Assembly: GCA_015501605.1 (NCBI GenBank)
Contig: JADNRZ010000021.1
Location: forward strand, 744,001 to 808,000
Reading direction: 5' to 3'
Length of the DNA stretch: 64,000 nucleotides
Source: Panaeolus papilionaceus
Taxonomy: Eukaryota > Basidiomycota > Agaricomycetes > Agaricales
Positions 25,560 through 37,051 of this stretch are shown here, in pieces. The notes under the pieces are model-generated. The model was not told the origin of the DNA. It searched no databases and saw only the letters and a program-made list of their open reading frames with translations. The position numbers and the translations under genes are program-made. Position 1 is the first letter of the stretch; each line of letters starts with the position of its first letter.

Positions 25560-26480
25560 TGAATAGGTGAGTGGGGCGGCGGGAGATGGACGGGAGGGAC
25601 GGATGAAGATGATTGATCAGGTTTGGGATGGGAAGGAAGGGAAGACCCCGAGACATGGGGGTGTACGTGTGGGTGGGGGAGGGGAGAGTGGGCAGGTGGT
25701 TGGAGGATAAACAACTCCGGTCTATGGCTGATATGAAGCTGGGTGAGGTACCAGAAAAGTCCGGTGGGGTGCAACAGCGGGTAGGGTTACGGGCGGGTGG
25801 GAGAGCGGGTGGATAGACGGGTGAGGGTGGTTGGGTGAGCGGGTAGATGAGTGGGTAAGGGTTGGTGGGAGAGCGGGTGGATGAACGGGTGAGGGTGAGC
25901 GGGTGAGCGGGTGAGAGAGGCTGTAGGGGAGCAAGTGAGGGGGAGTAGGGGGTGCGTGGGTGAGCGGTAGAGGAGGGGTAGGTAGGTGAGTGAGCGGGTT
26001 AGGGTGGGCAGGTAGGAGAGCAGGTACGGGAGCGGGTAAAGTGGGTGGGTGAGGGTGGGTGGGAAAGCGGGTAAACAAGCGGGTGGGAGAGCGGATTGAT
26101 GTGGGTGTAGAGTGTGAGACCAGGTGAGGGCGGGTATGTAACTGGGTGGGTCAGCAGGTACATGAGCGAATGAAAGTGGATGAAGAGGGCGGGTGGATGA
26201 GCGAGTTTGAGAGCAGATGGGAGAGTGTGTGAGGGTAGGGGAGCAGATAAGCAAGAGGGACAGGTAGGGATGGGAGTGGACGGGTTGGGGGAGAAGAGTC
26301 GGCGGGTAAGGGATGGGTGGATGGGATGGGTGGGCAGGAAAACTGGTTAGAGACAGGGAAGGGTAACAGAGGGAGTGGGTGGGTCAACGTAGAAGAGGGG
26401 GCCGGATCGGAGAAAGGGTAGGCGGGTGGGGGAAGGTGGGTAACTGGGTCAGTGATCGAGCGAGTCAATGATGGGCCGAC
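25560..26480 (+). repeat. Irregular G-rich minisatellite-like tract
   Basis: About 900 bases are made of variants of GAGCGGGTG, GGGTGGATGA and GGGTGAGGGTG, with almost no runs of C on the plus strand. Many closely spaced GGG runs could form G-quadruplexes. The long Pro/His/Thr-rich minus-strand ORFs (for example 25,787-26,254) follow from the repeat and are not genes. Confidence 0.7.
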
Positions 26481-26972
26481 AAAGGCGTCTGGGGCTGGGT
26501 TGTGAGATTTGGATTTCTAAAAGAACAAGTGAAGAGTCGGGGATTAGCAGGTGAGTAGATTGAGCGAGGGAGAGATTGAATGGTTAAATGGACGGGTTGG
26601 ATGTGAACAAGGTCTTAAGAGACCAAGGTGATCATGGATCGCAACTGAGTGGGTTAGCAGCGGGTGGATTGGCCTGCGGGCTGATGGGGCAGATATAAGT
26701 AGTAGAAGAGGTCAGTTTGATAGGTGGCCCTACAGAAAAAGTGGAACGGGTATGACAATATGATGAGGGCAATGGTTGATCCGTTGGATGATCGATAAAT
26801 GAGCGGTGAGTGACGGATGATGGCTTTGCGACACCCTGTTGGTGATACACGGGGGAATCATACGCTGCCATTGGAGTATGCCGAGATGATGTGGCAGACA
26901 CCAATCATGTGGAAAAGACGGGACGGGGAGGCTGTGCAATCCACGGACTATTAGTAATAATCATATAACCCG

Positions 26973-29086
26973 ATGGCTCTTGTTGTTCCATCGATTATCT
27001 TTCGTACCTGTCTTCTCAAACATTGCACGCAAAAACAGACTCAACCATGTCGGATAGTGTTCCAGTCCCCCACCAGTGGGTATGACCTCACCCAGTCTGT
27101 TTGCATGCAAGGTTCCTTTTCGACATTTCCCGGCGCGTTCGAGCACGGTTTGCATCAGCCATTAAGGGAGCGGGAGAGAAAGCATGTGGCTTGGATTCAA
27201 AAGGGCATTCGTCAGGAACTAGTATGCACAGCACATTGTGAAATGAAATTGAAATTGATTATATTCAACTGCAGAACTTCTTTCTCAGTTATCTGGGATA
27301 TGCCCGTTGTCTGGGAATGGACATTCAAGTACCGCCTCCGATTGAGATACTGGCTACAGAGTGCTTCGATGAGGTCCAATGGGGAATGGACGGTCTTACA
27401 CACCTGATCAAGGAGTGGTATTGGCTTCCTTACTATATTGCTGCCTGGCTTCCGAAGAATTTCGAGTTTCATCAATGTTGGTGGGCAACGTCCGCCCATT
27501 ATCACGGCAACCCCAACGTCATATCATCCAGAACTTTGCAGAGGTGCCTTGATCACTTCCGGGAACGCCGCCAGACCGTATACAACCATGTCCGTCTTCA
27601 CGACCCCGACTTCAATGACAATTTGAAAGATCCCGAAGCCGTATTACCGCATTTGGCGTCCCTGAAAGTTATCCACGATTACTCACCCACTCCATTATTC
27701 CTATTCGAGATGATGTCCACCAAATGGGAAGGTCGGTTTGGATGTCCACGCGGACAGGGAGAGGTGAACCTGTTGTCGCGGGAATTGGAGAAGGACATCC
27801 GAATGAAGATCAGAAGCCTGTACAACCCCGACTCGTCCGGTGCAGTTCATGGCCCTCTTGGTGTGACCCATCCAGCAGTCGAAAACGAGGATGGGTCCCT
27901 GACGCCTTCTGTTATTGGACCCATGCCCGTCACGCTGAGGAGCGCTCTGGATGAGGACGAGGAGAGAGATGACATGTCCATGGAGGAAACTGGGGGCGAT
28001 GCGGAAGATCTGATGGACCTACTGGAAGGTGCACCCGTCGACGTCTTCAGAGAGCAAAGGGCGCATGATGAATATGACTACAGCTGGGATGAAGGGGGCC
28101 AGACGGAGTATGACGATCCAATGGCCCTTTTGGCTGCTGCTCCATTATCTATGGAGTCCACCGATCAATCATCGTCGGACGATGAGGAAGCCGAGGAAGA
28201 TCTGATGAACCTCTTAGCCGATGCTCCTATGAGGCTTCTTAGTGGTGGGGAATCATCGGAGGAAGAGTCTGAGGACGAGGACGAAGATGAAGATGACCCA
28301 ATGGCGATTTTGGAACAGGCACCCGACATGCTGCCCGGGACACAGCCTGCAACAGATGAAGACGAGGAGGAAGACGAAGATGACCCAATGGCAATTCTAA
28401 ATCAGGCGCCTGACAGGCTTCATGAGACACAATCTGCAGCGGATGACGACGAGGAGGAAAAGTATGTTTTATCACTCATCGAAGATCCATCCACGACCAG
28501 CCAACATGTCTCCTTGTCCGTCGATGGTGAGCAAGATGATGATGATGTCCATCGTTCGGTACGGGCCACTCCACTATTCCTCCCCAGTAGCGAATCACCC
28601 GTTGAGACTGAAAGACGTACCAACTTCCTGCTTTCCCCCGCTCGGACGGCAGCAATCTCGATTGGTTTGTTGAGCCCGTTCAGGGAAACAGGCGTTGGTC
28701 ACTTATTCAGGGACGAACTTGAATTGGGGCGACACGCCAGAGATGCATCCTTCAATGATGTAGGTGACAGTCTGGGACTTGAACGTCTGCAACTACACGA
28801 AGATAACGATGCCGATGATGAGGATGACAGTACCAATGATGCTGAATCCATCAATGAGGTAAGCAATGTGTTCCTGCTGGACTTGGGGGACATGTGGGGA
28901 TCGAAAAGTGACGACGTTCGTGATTCTGTAAATGAAAACAAGGAGATTGAGGAAGAAGAGGAGGAGGGTGATTACAGTGACGAGTGTGATGAGGATGATG
29001 AGATATGGAGCCATCGTCGTTCGTCTTTCTCTATCGACGGGACAATTTATGCGACGGACAACGAGTGTTATGTTGATACCGATTAA
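26973..29086 (+). CDS. Acidic protein with five DDPMAxL-AP motifs, unknown function
   Basis: Two exons fit: 26,973-27,221 and 27,275-29,086, joined by a 53-base intron (GTATGC..CTGCAG), giving about 686 residues. The junction reads KGIRQEL/NFFLSYLGY. The first start is the upstream ATG of the open frame; further upstream exons cannot be excluded. The N-terminal half (about 60-300) looks folded, with many Trp/Tyr residues (KEWYWLPYYIAAW, HQCWWATSAHYH). From about 300 the protein is very acidic and Ser-rich. It carries five copies of D-[DL]-[PL]-M-x-[LI]-L-x-x-A-P at about residues 328, 363, 392, 423 and 452, spaced 29-35 residues. I do not recognise the family. The gene is convergent with the decayed KDZ transposase, only 56 bases away. 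Confidence 0.65.
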
Positions 29087-29142
29087 ACCGATTCATGTAC
29101 AGTTCCCGGGTTCTATTTTTGAAATATCATTTATATTTGCAT

Positions 29143-31040
29143 CTACATTGGAGTGAATAAGGGAGATGAATATAAACCATTGTTCTGTTTAAAAGCTGTA
29201 TCGGCCACGACAGCATGCCTATACCATGTGTCCCGCTTCCGGCGTGCATAGGTGGCCATGGGCTTTGTTACGTTTGGTCATCGGGCCCTGTGCCCCCATT
29301 TTTCCGAATGGAATAGGAAGAATCTGACGGTCCATTCCATTTCAATTGAGAGAAGGACAAACTCCTCCTTCCAGTGCCGAGAGAGAGCCTGGGCCCGTAG
29401 CCAATGAACGCGCAGAACTTGTCAGGCTCAGCATTCATTCGGATAGATGATGTGAAGATCAAACATACATTCTTGTACAGCAATGGGTTCGGTAACTTGT
29501 GAACCCGCAGCCAAGTTTCCTGTACGTGCCAGTACCCGTGCGCGCCAGATCCAAGATAGCGTTAGGTTGATTTTGGTGGATTTTTTGGCGTTTGGAAGGA
29601 GGAGAGCAGTGCTGGAATTGAGGTGCTTCCTTTCCAACGTGTGATAATGCTCCATTGCGTCCTTGTCAAGCCCGAGGGATTCCATTGCTGAACACGCCCG
29701 ATTGTATAGCTCACAGTGAAAGTCCAGACACTCCGAAATGTTATTTACCTTTTGCCGTGATCGGGTAGTGATGGCCTTCGATTTTGCATTGCGAATGATA
29801 TGCGAATACTGCATTGACTTTTCCACAATCAGCTCCCAGATCAGATCCAGCTGCAGGTCAGCTTGCTGCAAGCGGATTTGCATTTCCTTGTCTCCATGAT
29901 TGCCAGAGATGTTTTTGAGGGAAGGGAGGCACAAGGGATAGGCTTCGGGCAAGATGTCCAGGCTGCCCGATACCTTGGTAGCTTTCAATTGGACGTTGGC
30001 AGCTATTTCCAAATTCTTCAGGGCATTGATCAGAGTGAGCAGAGCTGCACGGTCTCTTTCAATCTTAGTCTCTTCGTCCGAAGTTGGGGTTTTCCCGGCT
30101 TGTTTAATCTGCCTTTGCAGATCAATTCTGAATTCTAGTAAGATAATTGAAAAGACATGTAATAAATTGTTCTAGCTCACTGTCGCTCCTCTAGTTCAAT
30201 GGCAGCTTTAAAATACGTAACAACTTCTTCATCCAGTGTTCCAGGAACAATTCCGATCGGAGCGGATTCACGCCGGGTCGATGCACCGGATATCTTCGTC
30301 ATGTCAGCACCATAAATGTCCATTACTTCAGGTGTCTCCAGTCGTTTTTCTTCTGCCTCCTCTATTTTGATCTCCCATTCCCTAGTAAGACCTTGATCCC
30401 GAGCCCATTGATCAATATCATCGAAAACAGTTTGGTGTTCATCTGCACTGTCCCGAGCATCACGAAGTTTATCAATCAAAGTATTTGCCATGTTGAGAAT
30501 TTTCTTGTGGTTCGAATCAGTGGCATGGTCATCGAGGGTCTCCAAACGATAGGAGAGCGATGCTGTTCTTAAGCTAATCGAAATGTTGTTGAGGGCGGCC
30601 CAAAGTGACTCCAGAATCTCGCCCGCCACGGTTCCAAGTCCCGGAATAAAAGAGGGTGAGTACTGGAAAAAGCATTGATCCTTATGGGCATGTACGTGGA
30701 AGAGACCAATGGCTCGATCTATGACAAGATCTCGGAGGTCCGGATCACCCGATGCAAGCATAGGGTCTATGCGCCCACGTAGTTTGACGAAGTATTGACA
30801 GGCCACGTCATATAGGATGGTCACCCTTTGCCTGAGATCGACGTTCATTGACTGAAGTGACTTTACAAATGCGTAGTCCACGTTTTTCTGCTGCTCGCCA
30901 CGCTGAAGATCAACCATCCCATTGGGACAATAGCAGCCGTGTCAGGCACAGGCAATTGCTACCACGCCCGTCACGTCGCACCCTTTTGCTGAATTCAGAG
31001 CCGTTTCGATAGCACGGAAGGTATTATCACAGGGTGCCTT
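29143..31040 (-). pseudogene. KDZ-type transposase, 5'-truncated, with four TGA stops
   Basis: The minus-strand translation shows family hallmarks in order: DNTFRAIETALNSAKGC, TGVVAIACA-stop-HGCYCPNGMVDLQRGEQ, NVDYAFVKSL, ILYDVACQYFVKL, FHVHAHKDQCFFQYS, GLGTVAGEILESLWAALN, then the helical C-terminal part ending with LSRHWKEEFVLLSIEM. KDZ (Kyakuja-Dileera-Zisupton) enzymes are DDE transposases of fungal DNA transposons. In-frame TGA codons lie at 30,942-30,944 (Arg in the usual CARHG motif), 29,428-29,430, 29,422-29,424 and 29,278-29,280. The region near 30,125-30,170 is intron-like but the frames do not join cleanly. The N-terminal catalytic part is missing at about 31,040. Confidence 0.75.
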
Positions 31041-31094
31041 CTATATCGAAACGTCAGACGTGAGGATCCTGACGATAAATGATATAACCTATGG

Positions 31095-31655
31095 TGTGTT
31101 GATGAGCTCCGAAGCCGCATCCCTCCCAATTCCGCATTTTCGGTATTTTTACAATTATCGTTCCTCCTTCATTTCCCGACTGCACGGTACCTCCCTCATT
31201 CGATTATTTTGTTTATTTTTAGTTCTATTTTCGATTCCTTGAAACGCTTCGGCGCTAGTTTTCTTAAATCCTTTCATTTTCTTTTCTTTTCGTTCATATT
31301 ACCTTTTTAGTTTACCTGCGTAGCACCACTGCACCTCATGTACTTTATTTACTGTACACTATTTCCACCACAGAATAGACAAGTTTTCCCCTCAGTTTCG
31401 CTCCAGTTCGTCGCCTTCGTCCCTCGTCGTCTTCGTATTTCGCATTTCGTGTCGTTTTCGTTCGTATTTCGTCGTTCCGCGTGCATTTGGCACCACCCTT
31501 CCTCTCGTTTTCCCACATTTTCCCTTAGCACTCGCAGACCCCACGACCTTGCAACGTCGCGCTTACTCACCCATCATCACACTATCCTCATCCTCACATC
31601 ATCTCACACATTATATTATATTTCATATCTAGACTTACCGTAACGCGCACATCAA
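31095..31655 (+). repeat. Putative 5' LTR of a Gypsy-like element
   Basis: The stretch can be read as an LTR from TGTGTTGATGAG (about 31,095) to a CA near 31,655. A primer-binding-site-like TTGGAGCCCACCGCGAG follows at about 31,659, and a gag ORF begins 130 bases later. No second LTR is in the window, so the ends are guesses. Confidence 0.35.
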
Positions 31656-31783
31656 ATTTGGAGCCCACCGCGAGGGGTTTGTTTGAAGTGTCCCACACCC
31701 ATTAACACCATCATCTCGTAACTTGTTATCACGCCGATCCGTTATTCGCTCCACAGTACCACCGTCACCTTCGTTATATCATT

Positions 31784-32423
31784 ATGCCCATCATTGTTCC
31801 TTTACCAACTCGAGGATCCAAGAACGCTCCCACTTTCACTCACGCGCATACCCGAGAAATTCACCGCTATTTCGAGACCGTAGAATTCTTACTCAAGCAA
31901 GCACAGATCACTAGCACATGTGAATGGATCGACGCCATTGTGTTCTACGCAGACTTCGAGATATCCGATTTCTGGCAGTCGCTCCCTCAGTTCTCAGCTC
32001 AGCCTCCCGATTACACCGCTTTCAAGAACGCCGTTCTCGCGCTCTACCCCGAAACCGATTTGACTCAGAATAAGTTCACGATCGCCGACCTCCAGCAGCT
32101 CATTTTCCAGACCCATCACACCGGAATTCACAATATCGACTCTCTAGGACAGTATTATCGTCGCTTTCTTCACATATCCAACTTTCTCATTTCGAAATCC
32201 CGCCTCTCAGACATCGATCGCCGCCGCCTCTTCGTTACAGGCTTTCCAGACCAGCTCCAGGACATGATTTTAGCTCGTTTACAGGTGAAGTTCCCAGATT
32301 TTCATTATGACGATCCCTATCCCCTTGATCGTGTTTATGATGCGGCTTGTTTTATTCTTCGATGTTCAGTCAATTCCGTTCCTTCGTCATCAGCATCATC
32401 AGCATTACATCATCATCCAGCCA
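31784..32423 (+). pseudogene. Gypsy-like gag fragment, cut by inverted-repeat element E1
   Basis: The ORF starts MPIIVPLPTRGSKNAP and has a helical capsid-like sequence (EIHRYFETVEFLLKQ, WQSLPQF, YYRRFLHISNFLI, RRRLFVTGFP) typical of retrotransposon Gag of basidiomycete Gypsy elements. After about 213 residues it runs into the terminal repeat of element E1 at 32,424; the remaining ORF codons are element sequence. No nucleocapsid, protease or polymerase part follows on the plus strand. Confidence 0.6.
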
Positions 32424-34109
32424 TAGAGGCTAGAATCATTAATGAAAGACTGTCTTTCGACAGTGAGTGCTCATTTATCAGAACTGTCCATGGGCAGTGA
32501 CTGTCAATAGGCAGTGGGCTGGCTTTTGTCAGTAGGGGGGGGATTTTCCGGGGGTGGGGGATGGGTAGGGGGGTGGGTAGGGGCATATAGGGGGTGAAAT
32601 AGGTGATATTCCGGGTGTAGGAGGATGGGTAGGGGGTTGGGAATAGGGGGGATGGATGGGGGGATGCTGGATAGGGGCTGATGGCTTATCTGGCTGGGTG
32701 GGGGTAGGGGAAATATTGCCGGATAGATATGATATGGGTATGGGGGCGTAGAGAAAAAAATCAGGATCCCGGAATGGGTATTTTCGGGGTGGGGGGATCA
32801 GTGGTTGGCGAGCAATTAAGGAAATACACTCTCAGAGCCGGCGATAAATCAAAATAAATCGAAAAAATAATATAAATCGCAAATAGCGCGCTCAATTCTG
32901 CTCCGATTGGGCTGAAATTTTGAACGCAGCTTCCTGCATATGATCCCCATCGACCCTTAAAAAATGTTTTTTTACATGGGTCACTTGAAAAGCCCCTATC
33001 TTTGGCCCAAACAGTATCCTGCTCAATATTGCACCGCTCTGGGCACCATTTTGGATGATCTATATATCGTTAGAAAGCTATTAACAGCCTCTATAAGATC
33101 CCACCATCCGATCTGCCAAATTGTACCAGTAACCCAGCAGATCAGGTTCGCTTTTTCTGCTTTTTCAGCCCCTATTCCCCCTACTACAATTATTTCCTCA
33201 ATATTGCTTCGCTTTTGGCACTATTTGGGGGGGTATATATATCATTAGAAAGGTATACACTATATCTATCCATTCATGTGGTCTGATCTGCCAAATGTGG
33301 CCACAGAAGCAGCAGATCTGCTCTGGTTATTGTGCATTGATTAAATGAGCCCCTATTTGCAAATCAAATCTTCGTCCTGATCAGGAATATTAATGTGATG
33401 TCATTGATCCCATTTAATCTCATCAATCCTCATTAATTAGCTTCGCTTTTTTGGGAAATTGGCATCACTGATCTGCTTCCAGGCACTAATGACATCACAC
33501 TAATTAATATTCCTCTTCCACCATTATTGCAGCATTTATTCCACCGCTTTTTTGGCCCTTTTATATGGACATATCTATATCAATAGAAAGCTACAGCTGC
33601 CTAGTATTTGAATATGAATTTTATTTATTTAATTTCTTGCAGGAGATTACCCAAAACAGCTCCGCTTTTTTGATAATCAATTGCCCCTATTTATTTATAG
33701 CATTATTACTGCTGCATTTTCAACCGCTTTTTTGGCACTTTTTCTGCACACCATATATACCATTGGAAAGCTATCAGTGTCTAGTTTAAGAATCTGTCCC
33801 TATATCATTACTATCCTCACTGGGGACTGCACCATTCAATTTCGCTTTTGTAGTAATTAAATTAGCCCCTATCTTTAATCACATTTCTTTGTGCACCATT
33901 TGTATTTATTCCCTTTATTATTTTAATTGTCATATATATATCACTGGAAAGCTACAATTGCCTACTTTCAGAATCTGAAAACAGAATATAAATGTTGTGC
34001 TTGTGGATGGAGCAATTGCATTTCGCATTTTGGGTACTAGAGCGTGGGAACACCCCTTGATCCTCCTTCTCCTCCTCCCTCCTCCGCTTTTTTGGCTTCA
34101 TTCCTCCAC
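32424..34109 (+). repeat. E1 left inverted-repeat arm
   Basis: It begins TAGAGGCTAG and contains TCATTAATGAAAGACTG. The first 400 bases hold many GGGG runs. It pairs with 35,365-37,051. Confidence 0.8.
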
Positions 34110-35364
34110 TCCCTCAGCAGCTATCAACCTGAAACTTGGTACACCTCTTTATAATCATTATTAAATGGATCTCACCGACCCAATAGCTAAAATACACACT
34201 ATTTTGCATTCTATCAGCATATTAATATGTAACTCCTTAAATTCTCAAAAAAGCGCACCAAAATGTAATGCTTCTGTATGATGTATGCCAGTAAATGATA
34301 TTGCTATATTAATATTGCACACTGGGCATCTGAAAGCCAATGAAAGTGCATTGTATATATATATCTATGCCTGTAGAATTGGCAAAATGCATATTCCAGT
34401 TAGTCTGTGCTCCTATGGCTTTATCCATTACTATTTCACTATATATATAGGTATCTAGCATTGTCCAAGCGTTCATATGAACTATGTTTAATCTTCTAAC
34501 CTGCCCACCACCTGATATATTCAGCCACATTTGTAATACTAGCCATATATATATGAAGTGCTTAAAATACACGATTCTGTAATTTACTATACCACAACAA
34601 CATTATTTATACTTTATAAATGGGAGGAAACCAATATATTAACTCTAGTTACACAATGCAAAAAACCCCAAGTGATTTGGACAAGTGTAGCCTTCTGTAG
34701 GTTCAGAATGGTGTGCAACCATCATAGTTGATGCTGGGTGTTTCAAGAATACACAGTATCACCACTACATCAAACTCCTTCTGACCGCTTTTTTGAGGCT
34801 CTACCCTTCCACAATCATCCAAATCACTTCAAACCTTTTGTGAACATTACATATCATGTCTCTGGGTCCATCTGTATGTTCTGATTAAATAATTTTGTAT
34901 CTGATCCTCTCTCACAAGCTTATCAGTGGAAATTGGAACGATTTTGAGACCTGCTCAGAATTTTTTGGGGGTGGGCTACTTTTGAAGGCACAATTGAGGC
35001 GTTCTCAGAACAGTTTGGAGCATGTTGGGGCGGTCAATATCCATGAAGATATTCACAAATTACTATTCTGCATTCCCTGAAGTAGTATTTAGTGTTTTCT
35101 ATTCTGTGGCTTCGGTCTTTTAAGCAGTCGGGTGTCAGGTTTAATGCCATTACATTTGATGAGTAATATTCAAAAGTTTTTTCAGCAGTAGAGGAGCCAA
35201 AAGAATTTATTATTAGGTATATATGGTGCAAACATAGTATTTTAATATGTAATTGGTGTATAGAATGAGTGAAACCTGTTCAATTTGCAGATAAGCGGAG
35301 ATATGGACATACATATGGTAGATGTAAAGGTGTGCCAAGTTTCATGTTTGTAGCTGCAGGTGGT

Positions 35365-37051
35365 GTGGAGGAATGAAGCCAAAAAAGCGGAGGAGGGAGG
35401 AGGAGAAGGAGGATCAAGGGGTGTTCCCACGCTCTAGTACCCAAAATGCGAAATGCAATTGCTCCATCCACAAGCACAACATTTATATTCTGTTTTCAGA
35501 TTCTGAAAGTAGGCAATTGTAGCTTTCCAGTGATATATATATGACAATTAAAATAATAAAGGGAATAAATACAAATGGTGCACAAAGAAATGTGATTAAA
35601 GATAGGGGCTAATTTAATTACTACAAAAGCGAAATTGAATGGTGCAGTCCCCAGTGAGGATAGTAATGATATAGGGACAGATTCTTAAACTAGACACTGA
35701 TAGCTTTCCAATGGTATATATGGTGTGCAGAAAAAGTGCCAAAAAAGCGGTTGAAAATGCAGCAGTAATAATGCTATAAATAAATAGGGGCAATTGATTA
35801 TCAAAAAAGCGGAGCTGTTTTGGGTAATCTCCTGCAAGAAATTAAATAAATAAAATTCATATTCAAATACTAGGCAGCTGTAGCTTTCTATTGATATAGA
35901 TATGTCCATATAAAAGGGCCAAAAAAGCGGTGGAATAAATGCTGCAATAATGGTGGAAGAGGAATATTAATTAGTGTGATGTCATTAGTGCCTGGAAGCA
36001 GATCAGTGATGCCAATTTCCCAAAAAAGCGAAGCTAATTAATGAGGATTGATGAGATTAAATGGGATCAATGACATCACATTAATATTCCTGATCAGGAC
36101 GAAGATTTGATTTGCAAATAGGGGCTCATTTAATCAATGCACAATAACCAGAGCAGATCTGCTGCTTCTGTGGCCACATTTGGCAGATCAGACCACATGA
36201 ATGGATAGATATAGTGTATACCTTTCTAATGATATATATACCCCCCCAAATAGTGCCAAAAGCGAAGCAATATTGAGGAAATAATTGTAGTAGGGGGAAT
36301 AGGGGCTGAAAAAGCAGAAAAAGCGAACCTGATCTGCTGGGTTACTGGTACAATTTGGCAGATCGGATGGTGGGATCTTATAGAGGCTGTTAATAGCTTT
36401 CTAACGATATATAGATCATCCAAAATGGTGCCCAGAGCGGTGCAATATTGAGCAGGATACTGTTTGGGCCAAAGATAGGGGCTTTTCAAGTGACCCATGT
36501 AAAAAAACATTTTTTAAGGGTCGATGGGGATCATATGCAGGAAGCTGCGTTCAAAATTTCAGCCCAATCGGAGCAGAATTGAGCGCGCTATTTGCGATTT
36601 ATATTATTTTTTCGATTTATTTTGATTTATCGCCGGCTCTGAGAGTGTATTTCCTTAATTGCTCGCCAACCACTGATCCCCCCACCCCGAAAATACCCAT
36701 TCCGGGATCCTGATTTTTTTCTCTACGCCCCCATACCCATATCATATCTATCCGGCAATATTTCCCCTACCCCCACCCAGCCAGATAAGCCATCAGCCCC
36801 TATCCAGCATCCCCCCATCCATCCCCCCTATTCCCAACCCCCTACCCATCCTCCTACACCCGGAATATCACCTATTTCACCCCCTATATGCCCCTACCCA
36901 CCCCCCTACCCATCCCCCACCCCCGGAAAATCCCCCCCCCCACTGACAAAAGCCAGCCCACTGCCTATTGACAGTCACTGCCCATGGACAGTTCTGATAA
37001 ATGAGCACTCACTGTCGAAAGACAGTCTTTCATTAATGAAGCCAGCCTCTA
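35365..37051 (-). repeat. E1 right inverted-repeat arm
   Basis: It is the reverse complement of 32,424-34,109. The arms diverge inside position 35,365, but weaker similarity continues into the spacer (around GAAACTTGG). Confidence 0.8.

Larger units (their letters stand above)
32424..37051. mobile_element. E1: large non-coding inverted-repeat (foldback) element
   Basis: Two arms, 32,424-34,109 and 35,365-37,051, are inverted copies of about 1.69 kb and nearly identical. The only clear difference I saw inside the long core was near a G-run, while the outer 12 bases differ at three places. A 1.25-kb spacer separates them. Identical small ORFs occur in both arms (32,964-33,248 and 36,226-36,510), but they are by-products of the repeat and resemble no protein. 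Each arm begins with a G-rich array and then carries recurring CCGCTTTTTTGG boxes and ATATATATCATTRGAAAGCTA boxes. The left flank is Gypsy-like gag and the right flank is Copia polymerase; no matching target duplication was found. Confidence 0.8.

Noticed and set aside
22810..26468. Long Pro/Ser/His-rich minus-strand ORFs as proline-rich proteins
   Set aside because: They coincide exactly with G-rich repeat tracts, occur in overlapping frames, and lack introns, domains and conserved copies.
32964..36510. The identical 94- and 74-codon ORFs in both E1 arms as element-encoded proteins
   Set aside because: Their identity is explained by the inverted repeat. They are short, low in complexity, run through the repeat boxes and resemble no transposase.
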